Part shown: positions 16,246-23,679 of the stretch, one piece after another | Numbering within the stretch: position 1 is the stretch's first letter | How the letters are laid out: every line of letters begins with the position of its first letter | Virus record (IMG/VR): IMGVR_UViG_3300036830_000333 | Location: 1-25,813 of that record | Reading direction: 5' to 3' (one strand) | DNA: 25,813 nucleotides | DNA from: a virus | Made by a program: the position numbers and the translations under genes | The notes under the pieces: generated by a model | The model's input: the letters and a program-made list of their open reading frames with translations, nothing else | The model's database searches: none | What the model was told of the DNA's origin: nothing

Positions 16246-16506
16246 TCATATATCGACACGATTAGCATTTAAAATAAATTCTGGATCTTTCTCTGCCATA
16301 TCTTCAAAACAATGATAACAAGATATAAATATCTCTTTATTTATACTTGAGTCATAATTAAGGACTCCTCTTTTCTTTTCAGAAACCCACATTTTACACA
16401 AACACATTGGGCATTTAAAAAGCTGGCAATCCGGCTGATCTTCGGGGGCCTCTGGATAATCAGAAAATGGCGGACACATAATAATTGCACAATCTTTTTT
16501 AGTCAT
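16246..16506 (-). CDS. Small zinc-ribbon protein
   Basis: 86 residues with CxxC pairs KCPMC (C32, C35) and SCYHC (C63, C66), about 30 residues apart, typical of a zinc ribbon. A further Cys lies at the N-terminus (MTKKDCAIIMC). It directly abuts the previous gene. Function unknown. Confidence 0.7.
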   Translation of the reverse strand: MTKKDCAIIMCPPFSDYPEAPEDQPDCQLFKCPMCLCKMWVSEKKRGVLNYDSSINKEIFISCYHCFEDMAEKDPEFILNANRVDI

Positions 16507-16698
16507 TTACTCAGCCTTTAATAAAATACATTGTATACCTTTCGCATGAAGCCCATTACAAATTAAACATCGCTCCACTATGCTCCAATTTATGCTTGTA
16601 GATGTGCTCTGACTAAAGGTATCTAACTTGCAATCGCAACACGGAAGCCAAGGAGCATTGATTCGGTTACATCGTGGGCATTCCCATGGGTAGTTCAT
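16507..16698 (-). CDS. Small double-zinc-site protein
   Basis: 63 residues. It starts MNYPWECPRCNRINAPWLPC, with C7, C10, C20/C21 and C23, then a second set C44, C47, H51 and C57 (RCLICNGLHAKGIQC). Proteins of this 'YPWECPRCxRxNAPW...CxC' type occur in other phages. The start overlaps the upstream stop (TAATG). Confidence 0.75.
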   Translation of the reverse strand: MNYPWECPRCNRINAPWLPCCDCKLDTFSQSTSTSINWSIVERCLICNGLHAKGIQCILLKAE

Positions 16699-16916
16699 TA
16701 TTTTATAATCCTAGTACTTAAATGCTTTAGGCAATCATTTTTAGGCGACCAACGAAACATAGAACTAAAATTTCCTTCACAATCTATATGGTTGCAACGT
16801 TGGATTTCCAGTCTTATTCTAGCATAATCAGTCGCCTTTATTGGCTTAATGTCTTTATAAGGATTATCTCCGCATGAAACTAAAAGTAGACAAGATATTA
16901 ATATAATTATTTTCAT
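16698..16916 (-). CDS. Small lipoprotein
   Basis: 72 residues. It begins MKIIILISCLLLVSCGDN: a charged-hydrophobic signal peptide with lipobox L-V-S-C at C15, followed by Gly, which normally allows sorting to the outer membrane. The mature part has C40, C46 and C62 and no known domain. Small phage lipoproteins are often superinfection-exclusion proteins or spanins; no adjacent spanin partner is seen, so exclusion or envelope modification is a guess. Confidence 0.72.
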   Translation of the reverse strand: MKIIILISCLLLVSCGDNPYKDIKPIKATDYARIRLEIQRCNHIDCEGNFSSMFRWSPKNDCLKHLSTRIIK

Positions 16917-16929
16917 TTATCTCTAATCC

Positions 16930-17094
16930 TCAATTGTGATCTTCCGGGCGACTTCTTTGCTCTATTTCATTTATAGCTAATAATATATGAAGCATTGCCT
17001 CGTTCATTTTGTCTATACCTTCAGCTAAGGTCTTAAGAGCCTTAGCAGTTTCCAGTATTACATCGCTTAAATCTTGAATGTTGTAATTGTTCAT
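16930..17094 (-). CDS. 54-residue helical protein (FTxxEL-like group)
   Basis: It begins with MNNYNIQDLSDVILETAKAL and continues as one amphipathic helix with KTLAEGIDKMNEAMLHILLA. The start overlaps the previous stop (ATGA), which supports translation. Its N-terminus fits the loose 'N-x-[FLY]-[TN]-x2-[ED]-L' pattern of neighbours. Confidence 0.65.
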   Translation of the reverse strand: MNNYNIQDLSDVILETAKALKTLAEGIDKMNEAMLHILLAINEIEQRSRPEDHN

Positions 17095-17366
17095 TCAAGC
17101 ACCTCAAATACATGCCAAACTAAACCGTTTGGCATTTGCACTGTTTTAAGATAAAAAAATTCTATAAGATCATCAAGCTTTTGACCTGTTCCAAATATTT
17201 TAAATCTTTTTTTTATAAGGGATTCATTTTCGTCAAAAACTATAAGCCATATGCATATATCATCACCTTGCAGCTGGATATCACAATAACTATGACGCAT
17301 TGGAAATTCTAATTCAATCAGGGTATCTGTTAGCGGTAATTTATATTTATAGATGTATTGACTCAT
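17091..17366 (-). CDS. Conserved phage protein, DUF7352-like
   Basis: 91 residues. It starts MSQYIYKYKLPLTDTLIELE, then DICIWLIVFDENE, RFKIFGTGQKLDD and PNGLVWHVFEVLE. This matches the well-known phage family ('YKYPL......I..P....LSV..Q.G..C.WALVD......RRF.I.GTG........Y..T.....LVWHVFE'). Function unknown; the family is common in early regions. Overlaps neighbours by ATGA on both sides. Confidence 0.75.
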   Translation of the reverse strand: MSQYIYKYKLPLTDTLIELEFPMRHSYCDIQLQGDDICIWLIVFDENESLIKKRFKIFGTGQKLDDLIEFFYLKTVQMPNGLVWHVFEVLE

Positions 17367-17548
17367 TCTATCACCTTCAATTGCCCTGATTGCTGATTAT
17401 ATATCATGGTCATCAATTCACTAATCTGTTTAAGTGCTTCATGACCGGTTTCTGTTAGCTGCCCCTGTGATTTATTTATTAATAAAGTATTGCGGTATGT
17501 ATCTGTCCATTGCATTAACCACAAAATTTGTTTCTCACTTATTATCAT
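17363..17548 (-). CDS. Small helical protein, duplicate of its neighbour (copy 1)
   Basis: 61 residues. It shares its first 8 residues (MIISEKQI) with the next gene upstream. The C-terminus, MIYNQQSGQLKVIE, matches a tail I have seen in other small phage proteins ('NQQSEELKVIE'). Both overlap by ATGA, and they appear to be products of tandem duplication. Confidence 0.65.
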   Translation of the reverse strand: MIISEKQILWLMQWTDTYRNTLLINKSQGQLTETGHEALKQISELMTMIYNQQSGQLKVIE

Positions 17549-17703
17549 TTATCAAAATCCTGTAATTTTTCGGATTGTTGGGCTTCAATTTCCACCAACA
17601 GACAGGCAATGCCCTCTCTTACTAAAAATGGCGCGTCTTCAGTATGCATCCAATCTGTCGCTATTCTAATTAAAGCCATTATCTGTTTTTCACTGATTAT
17701 CAT
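17545..17703 (-). CDS. Small helical protein, duplicate of its neighbour (copy 2)
   Basis: 52 residues. It starts MIISEKQIMALIRIATDWMH and ends IEAQQSEKLQDFDK. The start and end (QQSxxL) align with the downstream gene at 17363, and the two are linked by an ATGA overlap, as is the upstream gene at 17700. Function unknown. Confidence 0.65.
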   Translation of the reverse strand: MIISEKQIMALIRIATDWMHTEDAPFLVREGIACLLVEIEAQQSEKLQDFDK

Positions 17704-17849
17704 TCAATCACTCTCCATAAGTCACACTTTTTACATCCGCAAAGATTAAGTAACGTAGGCACTAAAGGTAAATGTATAAGTTCTATATGCTCTTTTTTAT
17801 GAAACAATCTACACTTCCATTCTTTTACTTTTTCTTTAATCCTTCTCAT
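17700..17849 (-). CDS. Small Cys/His-rich protein
   Basis: 49 residues from the ATG at 17849, which overlaps the upstream gene by 14 bases; an earlier in-frame start lies within it. It starts MRRIKEKVKEWKCRLFHKKE and ends NLCGCKKCDLWRVIE: likely a zinc knuckle. ATGA overlap with the next gene. Confidence 0.6.
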   Translation of the reverse strand: MRRIKEKVKEWKCRLFHKKEHIELIHLPLVPTLLNLCGCKKCDLWRVIE

Positions 17850-18075
17850 GCCATAATTCCTTATCACAATTTGTGCATTTAGTGAAAATATGCCCATTTT
17901 CGTTTATTCCTAGTGCCTTGATTTCATGCTCGCAATAGTTATCAAGCATTTCTTGTAATTTATGAAATAATTCCAAATGCCCTTCTTCTGTAAAGTTATT
18001 AATACCAACACCTTCTATTCTATCTATTCCCCAAAATAAAATAATCTGTAAATCTTCTGTTGTTAAACCATTCAT
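17836..18075 (-). CDS. FTxxEL-type mini-protein with zinc tail
   Basis: 79 residues. The N-terminal helix (MNGLTTEDLQIILFWGIDRI) is followed by LFHKLQEMLDNYCEHEIKAL and a C-terminal CTNC pair (C67, C70). The middle piece ('LQ.M.DNYC.HE') is a widespread pattern in phage small proteins. AGGA site upstream. The same layout occurs in the gene at 18286. Confidence 0.7.
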   Translation of the reverse strand: MNGLTTEDLQIILFWGIDRIEGVGINNFTEEGHLELFHKLQEMLDNYCEHEIKALGINENGHIFTKCTNCDKELWHEKD

Positions 18076-18094
18076 TTCTTAAATTTTCCTAAAA

Positions 18095-18280
18095 TTAATA
18101 TACGTAACTATGGAATTTTACTTGCGCCCAATATTCAAATTCAAAATCGCATAATTTACATTTGTAGGACATAGCTTTTTTATTACTTGGATTTATAAAT
18201 TGGATTATATCATTATGAAGACAATACTTTTGGGACTTCTTTTTGATTAAGATTAACTCGTCTTCCGTAAAGTCATTCAC
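18095..18280 (-). CDS. FTxxEL-type mini-protein with CxxC
   Basis: 61 residues from the GTG at 18280, chosen because it aligns with the paralogue's start and GGAA lies ~10 bases upstream; a GTG at 18289 (GTGA overlap) is also possible. It begins VNDFTEDELILIKKKSQKYC and has C41/C44 (KCKLC) in the C-terminal half. Confidence 0.6.
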   Translation of the reverse strand: MNDFTEDELILIKKKSQKYCLHNDIIQFINPSNKKAMSYKCKLCDFEFEYWAQVKFHSYVY

Positions 18281-18285
18281 GATAA

Positions 18286-18477
18286 TCACATTCCATCAGA
18301 AACTCTTATATTAGAACATTTAGGGCATTTAGTTGATTGCTTATCGTAGTTATCAATCATAGCCTGGATATCTCTTTCTAGCTTTCTCATTGCATCCCCG
18401 CAATTAGTTGTACGTTCTCTTACGTATTTTATAGCCCAAATAAGGTATTTGAGCTCGGCTATAGTAAAATTGTTCAC
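18286..18477 (-). CDS. FTxxEL-type mini-protein with zinc tail
   Basis: 63 residues from the GTG at 18477 (TAGTG overlap with the upstream stop, GGTGG site). It begins VNNFTIAELKYLIWAIKYVR, continues with KLERDIQAMIDNYD and ends in KCPKC (C51, C54). It has the same three-part layout as the gene at 17836. A longer frame from 18558 is a shadow, because it would overlap the whole upstream gene. Confidence 0.65.
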   Translation of the reverse strand: MNNFTIAELKYLIWAIKYVRERTTNCGDAMRKLERDIQAMIDNYDKQSTKCPKCSNIRVSDGM

Positions 18478-18656
18478 TAAATAATCCACCAAAGCAAAGA
18501 AACAATTATCCCGGCAACTGCAAATCCTATCCAAAAACCAAACCAGACAATTTCCCAAAGAGGATTGTCTCTTGTAAACGTTATTCTTAAATCTTCTAAT
18601 TCTTCAGGAGTAAACCAGCTTTTAATACGGTTTTTTATTCTTCTGGGAATTCTCAT
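18477..18656 (-). CDS. Small membrane protein with FTxxEL motif
   Basis: 59 residues. The N-terminus is basic (MRIPRRIKNRIKSWFTPEEL), then comes one strong transmembrane helix (IVWFGFWIGFAVAGIIVSLL) with WWII at the end. The FTPEEL motif matches the soluble paralogues nearby, so one N-terminal segment has been joined to different C-terminal parts. It overlaps the upstream gene by 35 bases. Confidence 0.65.
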   Translation of the reverse strand: MRIPRRIKNRIKSWFTPEELEDLRITFTRDNPLWEIVWFGFWIGFAVAGIIVSLLWWII

Positions 18657-19002
18657 TTTTCTTATCGTCCTTTAGTTCTTCAATATACTCATCCAATTTG
18701 AGCTCTAAAGCTTCAGTTACCTTTTTTGGGATACCAGATTGGTCTAGGTATTTAACGCCTAGCATCATATACATAGTGGACTTAGATGGAATAGGGGCAT
18801 CCAAAACCATTAGTAATAATAAAATCCAATATTTTTTAATAATCTTTAATTCTAAACTAACATCTTCATCTTCAAATCTAAAAATAAAATATTTAAATGC
18901 TGTTACAATTAAAACTAGGATTCCGATACCAAATAAAACAGCAATTCCTTTATCTATATTGTCTATAATATTTACAATATATAAAGCTTGATATAAATTC
19001 AT
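18622..19002 (-). CDS. Phage membrane protein, two transmembrane helices
   Basis: 126 residues. TM helices lie at ~18-41 and ~57-69. The segment PSKSTMYMMLGVKYLDQSG, then KVTEALELKLDEYIEEL and a Lys/Asn-rich tail, resembles a recurring phage membrane protein family ('PSK.T.Y...G...L.......K...AL..KLDEYI'). Function unknown; a holin is possible but unproven. AGGA site upstream. Confidence 0.7.
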   Translation of the reverse strand: MNLYQALYIVNIIDNIDKGIAVLFGIGILVLIVTAFKYFIFRFEDEDVSLELKIIKKYWILLLLMVLDAPIPSKSTMYMMLGVKYLDQSGIPKKVTEALELKLDEYIEELKDDKKNENSQKNKKPY

Positions 19003-19011
19003 TTTAAATTC

Positions 19012-19362
19012 CTAGGATTCATGATTCAAAGTTCGTGGCTGGCGTTCAACAGGTTCAGGATCGAAACCCGCTAACAGAACCTCAAGCTCATTTGCTGTAA
19101 TTTTTTCAATTTTCTTAAGCATTTTTTTAATCTTAAATGTACATTTATCAAGCCTTTTATAATATAGAACAAAGCCGTTTCTGTCCCAAAATAAGCACTT
19201 TATTTTATCTTTATTGCCGTTATAAAAAACATAGATAGAGCCGTCATGTAAATAAGATTTATTTTCTTGATTGATAAAATTGGATAGTCCATCGATTGAC
19301 ATTCTGAAATCAACAGGTTGTGAAGCTATAAATATTTTTTTTCCTTCGTAGGGTATAAGCAT
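19012..19362 (-). CDS. tnpB: IS66 accessory protein TnpB (Orf2)
   Basis: 116 residues, normal length for the family. The conserved core is present: PVDFRMSIDGLSNFI, IYVFYNGNKDKIKCLFWDRN, GFVLYYKRLDKCTFK and ITANELEVLLAGFD. In IS66 elements TnpB accompanies TnpA and the DDE transposase TnpC; its biochemical role is not fully settled. Here it follows tnpA with a one-base overlap (TAATG). TnpC does not follow: the next gene (18622) encodes an unrelated membrane protein. Confidence 0.92.
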   Translation of the reverse strand: MLIPYEGKKIFIASQPVDFRMSIDGLSNFINQENKSYLHDGSIYVFYNGNKDKIKCLFWDRNGFVLYYKRLDKCTFKIKKMLKKIEKITANELEVLLAGFDPEPVERQPRTLNHES

Positions 19363-19889
19363 TATAAATCCTTTAATAATTCAATAATTTTGACTAGTTT
19401 TTCGGTGTGTATGTTATTAGGTAAAGTGACTTTTATATCGTGATTGAATGATATTTCTATAGGAGGCTTATTTATTTCAATAATAGGTTTTATTTCTTGC
19501 ACTTGGTCTACAGGTTTAAGCTCACTTGCAGAGAAAGCAGGTACTTGTATAAAACTCATTTTATTGTTTGATTCTTCTTTTAAGAATTCCATGCATTGAA
19601 TATGATTTTTAACATTGGTGAAATTATATTCACTAATACCTTTAAGCTTAGTAAATTTTTTAATATTTAATCCCGATCTTTCATGTTCTTCAATGTATGG
19701 CAAATATTTTTCGATAAGCCCCGGATTATCTTTCATTTCTAAAATCCAACTATAACGCCTTTTAAATTTAACTATATTTAATTTATTTTGTTTGCAATAA
19801 TCATTTTTAGTTAATGTGCTTTTTTGCCAATCTGTTAATATTTCGTTCCATTTAATAATATCCTTTTTGTCTAAAACATTTCTTGCCAT
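19362..19889 (-). CDS. tnpA: IS66 accessory protein TnpA (Orf1), tandem HTH type
   Basis: 175 residues. Two repeated helix-turn-helix-like segments lie at ~18-50 (WQKSTLTKNDYCKQNKLNIV) and ~66-98 (YIEEHERSGLNIKKFTKLKG). The C-terminus ends THTEKLVKIIELLKDL-like (EKLVKIIELLKDL), a hallmark of IS66 TnpA. Typical TnpA is ~100-130 residues, so this longer form has two HTH units. AGAGA site upstream. In the phage operon it could bind DNA as a regulator. Confidence 0.85.
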   Translation of the reverse strand: MARNVLDKKDIIKWNEILTDWQKSTLTKNDYCKQNKLNIVKFKRRYSWILEMKDNPGLIEKYLPYIEEHERSGLNIKKFTKLKGISEYNFTNVKNHIQCMEFLKEESNNKMSFIQVPAFSASELKPVDQVQEIKPIIEINKPPIEISFNHDIKVTLPNNIHTEKLVKIIELLKDL

Positions 19890-19903
19890 AATATAAATCT
19901 CTT

Positions 19904-20002
19904 CTATTTTTTTAACGTATTAATTAAAACCAAGACTGCAATCGCAACGATTGCGCCATAATATATAGTTTCTATGAGATAGTCAGTACTAATAATCCCC
20001 AT
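19904..20002 (-). CDS. 32-residue membrane peptide
   Basis: It starts MGIISTDYLIETIYYGAIVA and continues as a transmembrane helix to INTLKK. AAAGGAG lies 5 bases before the ATG, a strong ribosome site. It is placed between helicase and tnpA in the same orientation. Function unknown. Confidence 0.6.
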   Translation of the reverse strand: MGIISTDYLIETIYYGAIVAIAVLVLINTLKK

Positions 20003-20018
20003 AATTCTCCTTTAATAA

Positions 20019-21725
20019 TTAATCAAACAGTTTTTTCTTTATCTTAATGTTTTTATTTTCTTCCGTGATTAATAACCGTCTTGGAATCTTTGCTTCCCTT
20101 AACATCTCTTCGACTTTCTGCCTGTTATTTAAATAAATAAAATAGCTTGATGCTTTGTCGCAATGTTTTCTTACAAACTGCCCATAAAACACATGGCGCG
20201 CTTTTTCAGTGCAAGGCGTGTAATGCTCCATAACCATGCGAATATTGCCCTCTTTGTCATGGCATTGGTACCCACAATCAATTCTAAAGCTTTTTTGGGT
20301 GCCCGATATACCAAAGCGCGCCTGATTAACAAAAACTTCAACAGCAATCGGTTTTACGGATTCTAGCGATAGTTTTTTGTTAGGATCGATAATCTCTGTT
20401 TCGCAGAGTCGGCAATGGCGTGCTGAAATATCATTTTTAACCCGACATTCTAAATTAGGGCATTCTTTGAATTCAAAATAATAATCACAACGTGCGTCTT
20501 GAGGCAATCCTACGCAACGTCTTGCATGCTCTGTATTCATTGTCATGCAGGATGGGCATTGGATAACAAAAGGCTTGTCTTTATCAAGTGTTTGTAAAAC
20601 TGCCTTATGTAATATTGGATTATCCCAATCACGATGCCTTTCTATATTGCCAGCAAAGTCCATTACTAAAGCTTCTTTTTTGTTTGTATTGGGAGACAAT
20701 CGGAGCGCTCGCCCCATAGTTTGAACAAGCAAAACAAGACTTTCCGTTGGACGAAGATACGCAATGGTATCGTAGGCGGGCACATCAACACCAACCGATA
20801 TAATCGCAATATTAACCAGATACTTAATTTTACCAACACGCGCTTCATCTAATATCCTTGTACGTAAGTCCTGATGTGTATCACCTAAAATTAATGCAGA
20901 TTCCTCTTTAGGCAAATGCGATAAAATCTCATAAGCATGTTTTTTGGTGGTGGCAAATAAAAACACGCCGAACCGATTTTGCGACTGCATAATATGCACC
21001 GCCTGTTTACAAATAAGCTCTGTTAAGCGCGCGCTTTCATCAATGACATGCGCTAATTCTTTTTGATCAAACAATCCATTTTGCTTTATTTTGACCCTTG
21101 AAAAATCAATCACCAATTCTTTATCTATCTCAAAGGTAGGTTCAATTAGGTACTTATCCCGAATTAAACTCTCCGTGGTAATGTTCCCCACCTGCGATTT
21201 GAACAGACACTTTGGCCCGACAATTTCGGCCCCCTTGAATCTAAAATTAGTCCCCGTAGCTCCAAGGAGTCGCATGTCTTTATAGAGCGTCTTATAGTGC
21301 CTAAGTAGGCGCATAAAAGTAGAACGATGATTGTTGTAATTAATAGCATGTGCTTCATCCACAACAATAAGATTGAATGGTATTTCGCCGATGGATTCAT
21401 TTTTATTTATTCCGTTAAGTATCGATTGCGGCGTTCCAAAAACTACTGGAGCAGTGGCATCTTTTTCGGAAAGGGCTGCGCAGTAAATCGAGGAATTGCC
21501 TCCTTGCTCATTAAATGTAACACAATTATTTCGTACTAATTCCGCATTGTTAACAAGGCAGAGTGCGCGTTTACCAGCCTGTTGCATAGATAGTAATACG
21601 CTAGCCAGCATTAAGGACTTACCAGCTCCTACAGAGGCCATCAATAATACTGGCTCATCATCTTTTCTTAATGCAGCCCAGCATTCGTTAACGGCCTGTT
21701 GTTGGTAAGGGCGAAGGCTTTTCAT
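20019..21725 (-). CDS. SF2 helicase with C-terminal zinc ribbons
   Basis: 568 residues. It starts MKSLRPYQQQAVNECW (Q-motif type). Motif I SVGAGKS (31-37), II DEAH (123-126), III GATGT (155-159) and VI QTMGRALRLS (335-344) are all present. Eight Cys at 390-441 (CPSC...CV...C; CPNLEC...CRLC) suggest two zinc ribbons. The C-terminal ~100 residues (HYTPCTEKARHVFYGQF) are a separate domain. Likely the replicative or recombination helicase, ending the replication module. It overlaps the HNH-AP2 gene by ATGA. Confidence 0.9.
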   Translation of the reverse strand: MKSLRPYQQQAVNECWAALRKDDEPVLLMASVGAGKSLMLASVLLSMQQAGKRALCLVNNAELVRNNCVTFNEQGGNSSIYCAALSEKDATAPVVFGTPQSILNGINKNESIGEIPFNLIVVDEAHAINYNNHRSTFMRLLRHYKTLYKDMRLLGATGTNFRFKGAEIVGPKCLFKSQVGNITTESLIRDKYLIEPTFEIDKELVIDFSRVKIKQNGLFDQKELAHVIDESARLTELICKQAVHIMQSQNRFGVFLFATTKKHAYEILSHLPKEESALILGDTHQDLRTRILDEARVGKIKYLVNIAIISVGVDVPAYDTIAYLRPTESLVLLVQTMGRALRLSPNTNKKEALVMDFAGNIERHRDWDNPILHKAVLQTLDKDKPFVIQCPSCMTMNTEHARRCVGLPQDARCDYYFEFKECPNLECRVKNDISARHCRLCETEIIDPNKKLSLESVKPIAVEVFVNQARFGISGTQKSFRIDCGYQCHDKEGNIRMVMEHYTPCTEKARHVFYGQFVRKHCDKASSYFIYLNNRQKVEEMLREAKIPRRLLITEENKNIKIKKKLFD

Positions 21726-22435
21726 TGGATGGACTCATCACGTTTTATTCTGGCCTCTTCGTAAGCCTTCTGCGCTTCCTCCGGCGTACCATAGCTTCCT
21801 AAATTAACTTTTTTTCCTTTAATCCGGATTCTCGCCCTAAATCTACCCCTATTTTCATCAACACCAACAGGCAAAATCCTTTGTTTTTGTGATGTGCTTA
21901 AACCCTTCTCGCTTAATCCTAATTCATTACGTGTTTTCTTTTCAATTTCTTGCGGAGTTAAGGAATAGTCAGAGGCATATTTCTTTAAAACTTCTATTGC
22001 CTGCAATGCATCGCTCTCCTTATTATGCGAGCCTAAGTACATTAAATAGCCTTCAACAATAACATTTACCCTGTACTTAGTTTTGTTACCTTGTAAAAAT
22101 GTAGTGGGTTTTATATTTTCATGTCGCAGTCTGGTTTTAACGATATTTTCAATATTAGTATTCATTTTATTGCCATCTAAATAATGAATAAACCTAGGGA
22201 ATTCTTTGTGATGATATAAATATACAAGATGGGAAATCCGTTTATTGTACTCTTTTTTAGCTATGCTAAATGACCCAACAAAATAACAATCTCCATTCGG
22301 ATGAATTTTTACACTCCCCATCTTTCTGCCAACCTCACTGCCATGTATTCCCTTGATTCTGATAAAATCACCGTCTTTATATTCGTAATTCTCATGCAAA
22401 TAATCATAAATTAAATATACTTCATCTTGGTTCAT
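21722..22435 (-). CDS. HNH-like protein with two AP2 domains
   Basis: 237 residues from the ATG at 22435, which overlaps the upstream stop (ATGA). An HNH-like region at ~69-98 has HLVYLYHHKEFPRF, then IHYLDGNKMNTNIENIV. Two AP2-type DNA-binding domains follow, ~118-155 (KYRVNVIVEGYLMYLGSHNK) and ~188-230 (GRFRARIRIKGKKVNLGSYG). Architecture is of phage homing endonucleases. The usual 'DHxxGN' is here 'HYLDGN', so the catalytic His may be replaced or displaced. Inserted between nuclease and helicase. Confidence 0.8.
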   Translation of the reverse strand: MNQDEVYLIYDYLHENYEYKDGDFIRIKGIHGSEVGRKMGSVKIHPNGDCYFVGSFSIAKKEYNKRISHLVYLYHHKEFPRFIHYLDGNKMNTNIENIVKTRLRHENIKPTTFLQGNKTKYRVNVIVEGYLMYLGSHNKESDALQAIEVLKKYASDYSLTPQEIEKKTRNELGLSEKGLSTSQKQRILPVGVDENRGRFRARIRIKGKKVNLGSYGTPEEAQKAYEEARIKRDESIQ

Positions 22436-23085
22436 TGATGGCACACCTTATTAAATTTGCACATTTTGCACTTAAAATAGAGCGGACTCCCATTAATTCT
22501 AGGAGGCGCCACTACAGCCCGAGACACCATCAAAGCCTTATCCTCAAGCCCCTTATAAAAATCGGAATCAAATACAACCAGTTCATCGGATAATTCGCTA
22601 TTATCCTTATTTAATACCAGAATATAGGTGTTATGAATGCCACTCATTCCCATATAGGCTTGGACTTGCGCATAATATTGGGGATTCCATAGAGCGAGAC
22701 CTTTATTCACAAATACCTTAAAGCTTGCATCTTTAGCAGTTTTAATCTCAATAATGGCCTGTAGTGTTGAATCTTTAATCCAAATAGAATCTACATGCCC
22801 TTTAAATACTTCTACGTTTTTTGACTGCAAATCATGCCAGCGTCTAACCGTCTCAACGCCTGCCCCATCCAGCCAGTCATGGACTAACCCTTCTAGCCTC
22901 TTGCCTATCTCCCAGGTTCGTCGTGTTTTAGTTGGCACGTCTTCTGCAATAGTGCCTACAAATTCATACCAGATTTGACGCAGGCAATCAGAGCCTATGG
23001 TTGAGGCTCCAATGTAGTCCCGAAGCTCACGACTATCATAAGCCTGGGATTTATCTATTAGCTTGGTTAATATATCTCTTTTCAT
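22432..23085 (-). CDS. PD-(D/E)XK exonuclease with Fe-S cysteines (Cas4/RecB-like)
   Basis: 217 residues. Catalytic set: H69, D99 (GHVDSIW), E113-I-K115 (IIEIKTA) and a QVQAY motif (140-144). C34 (SDCLRQIWY) and C206, C209, C215 (CKMCKFNKVC) form the four-Cys pattern that holds a 4Fe-4S cluster in Cas4 and AddB-type nucleases. It lies next to an SSB-like protein and a Sak4-like ATPase, so it is the likely 5'-3' recombination exonuclease of this phage. Confidence 0.88.
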   Translation of the reverse strand: MKRDILTKLIDKSQAYDSRELRDYIGASTIGSDCLRQIWYEFVGTIAEDVPTKTRRTWEIGKRLEGLVHDWLDGAGVETVRRWHDLQSKNVEVFKGHVDSIWIKDSTLQAIIEIKTAKDASFKVFVNKGLALWNPQYYAQVQAYMGMSGIHNTYILVLNKDNSELSDELVVFDSDFYKGLEDKALMVSRAVVAPPRINGSPLYFKCKMCKFNKVCHQ

Positions 23086-23097
23086 TTATTTACCTTT

Positions 23098-23679
23098 TTA
23101 AAAAGGGATATCGTCTTCTGGCTCAATCTTCTTATTAGCCTGCCGATTAAGTGCCGAATCCAGAGCATCAATCGAATGATCAACGTGCGTATGCTTAACC
23201 ACAATATTGATACCAGTTTCACACTTAAAGCCTTTTGCATCATGAATTTCAGATACCCAATTATATTGCCTGCCTTCGGCATTAGGTTCTGTTTCACGAA
23301 TTTGTATGCCAGCTACTTTGCCTATAAAAATCATTAAGTCTTGATCGGTTGGATCGCCTGCATGTTTAGGCTTGACATTATAAAGTTGGTAAATAAGCTT
23401 TAACATGTTTAAAGCCCTGTGGCGCGTCTTATCCGAATCCTTAGAATTGGGATCTCCAAAGACTTTTAATTTCTGATTTACTTTAGACCCTTTAAAGTCC
23501 CCGTCCGTTAACACCCAATCAATGCTAATATATTTATTGCCCTGATACTCTGCATTCATAAAATATTCAATCTTGGCTAATGCCATGGTTTTATCGGGTA
23601 TATGCGTAAATGACTTTGCAAAAGCATCCGCTGCACTTCCTGTGACCTCTCCCAAATTACTCTCCCAAAATCCGCTCAT
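23098..23679 (-). CDS. Single-stranded DNA-binding protein (DUF669-type)
   Basis: 193 residues. Beta-rich N-terminal domain (ALAKIEYFMNAEYQGNKYIS, then VNQKLKVF) and an acidic end EPEDDIPF, the classic SSB tail that recruits partner enzymes. Position between Sak4 and exonuclease is typical. ssDNA binding is inferred from family and tail. Confidence 0.78.
   Translation of the reverse strand: MSGFWESNLGEVTGSAADAFAKSFTHIPDKTMALAKIEYFMNAEYQGNKYISIDWVLTDGDFKGSKVNQKLKVFGDPNSKDSDKTRHRALNMLKLIYQLYNVKPKHAGDPTDQDLMIFIGKVAGIQIRETEPNAEGRQYNWVSEIHDAKGFKCETGINIVVKHTHVDHSIDALDSALNRQANKKIEPEDDIPF

Larger units (their letters stand above)
19012..19889 (-). mobile_element. IS66-derived tnpA-tnpB pair without tnpC
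   Basis: Only the two accessory genes are present. No TnpC-type frame occurs anywhere in the window, and I see no terminal inverted repeats or target-site duplication in the flanks (18960-19011, 19890-20018). Spacing to neighbours is operon-like. It looks like a remnant or an adopted pair rather than a complete element. Confidence 0.7.

Noticed and set aside
18478-18558. Longer N-terminus (to 18558) for the gene at 18286
   Set aside because: It would lie in another frame across the small membrane gene; the GTG at 18477 has a ribosome site and stop overlap.
18960-20018. Search for terminal inverted repeats of an IS element
   Set aside because: None recognised by eye on either side of tnpA-tnpB.
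20163-21708. Plus-strand frames opposite the helicase
   Set aside because: Antisense shadows of the helicase with no family features.
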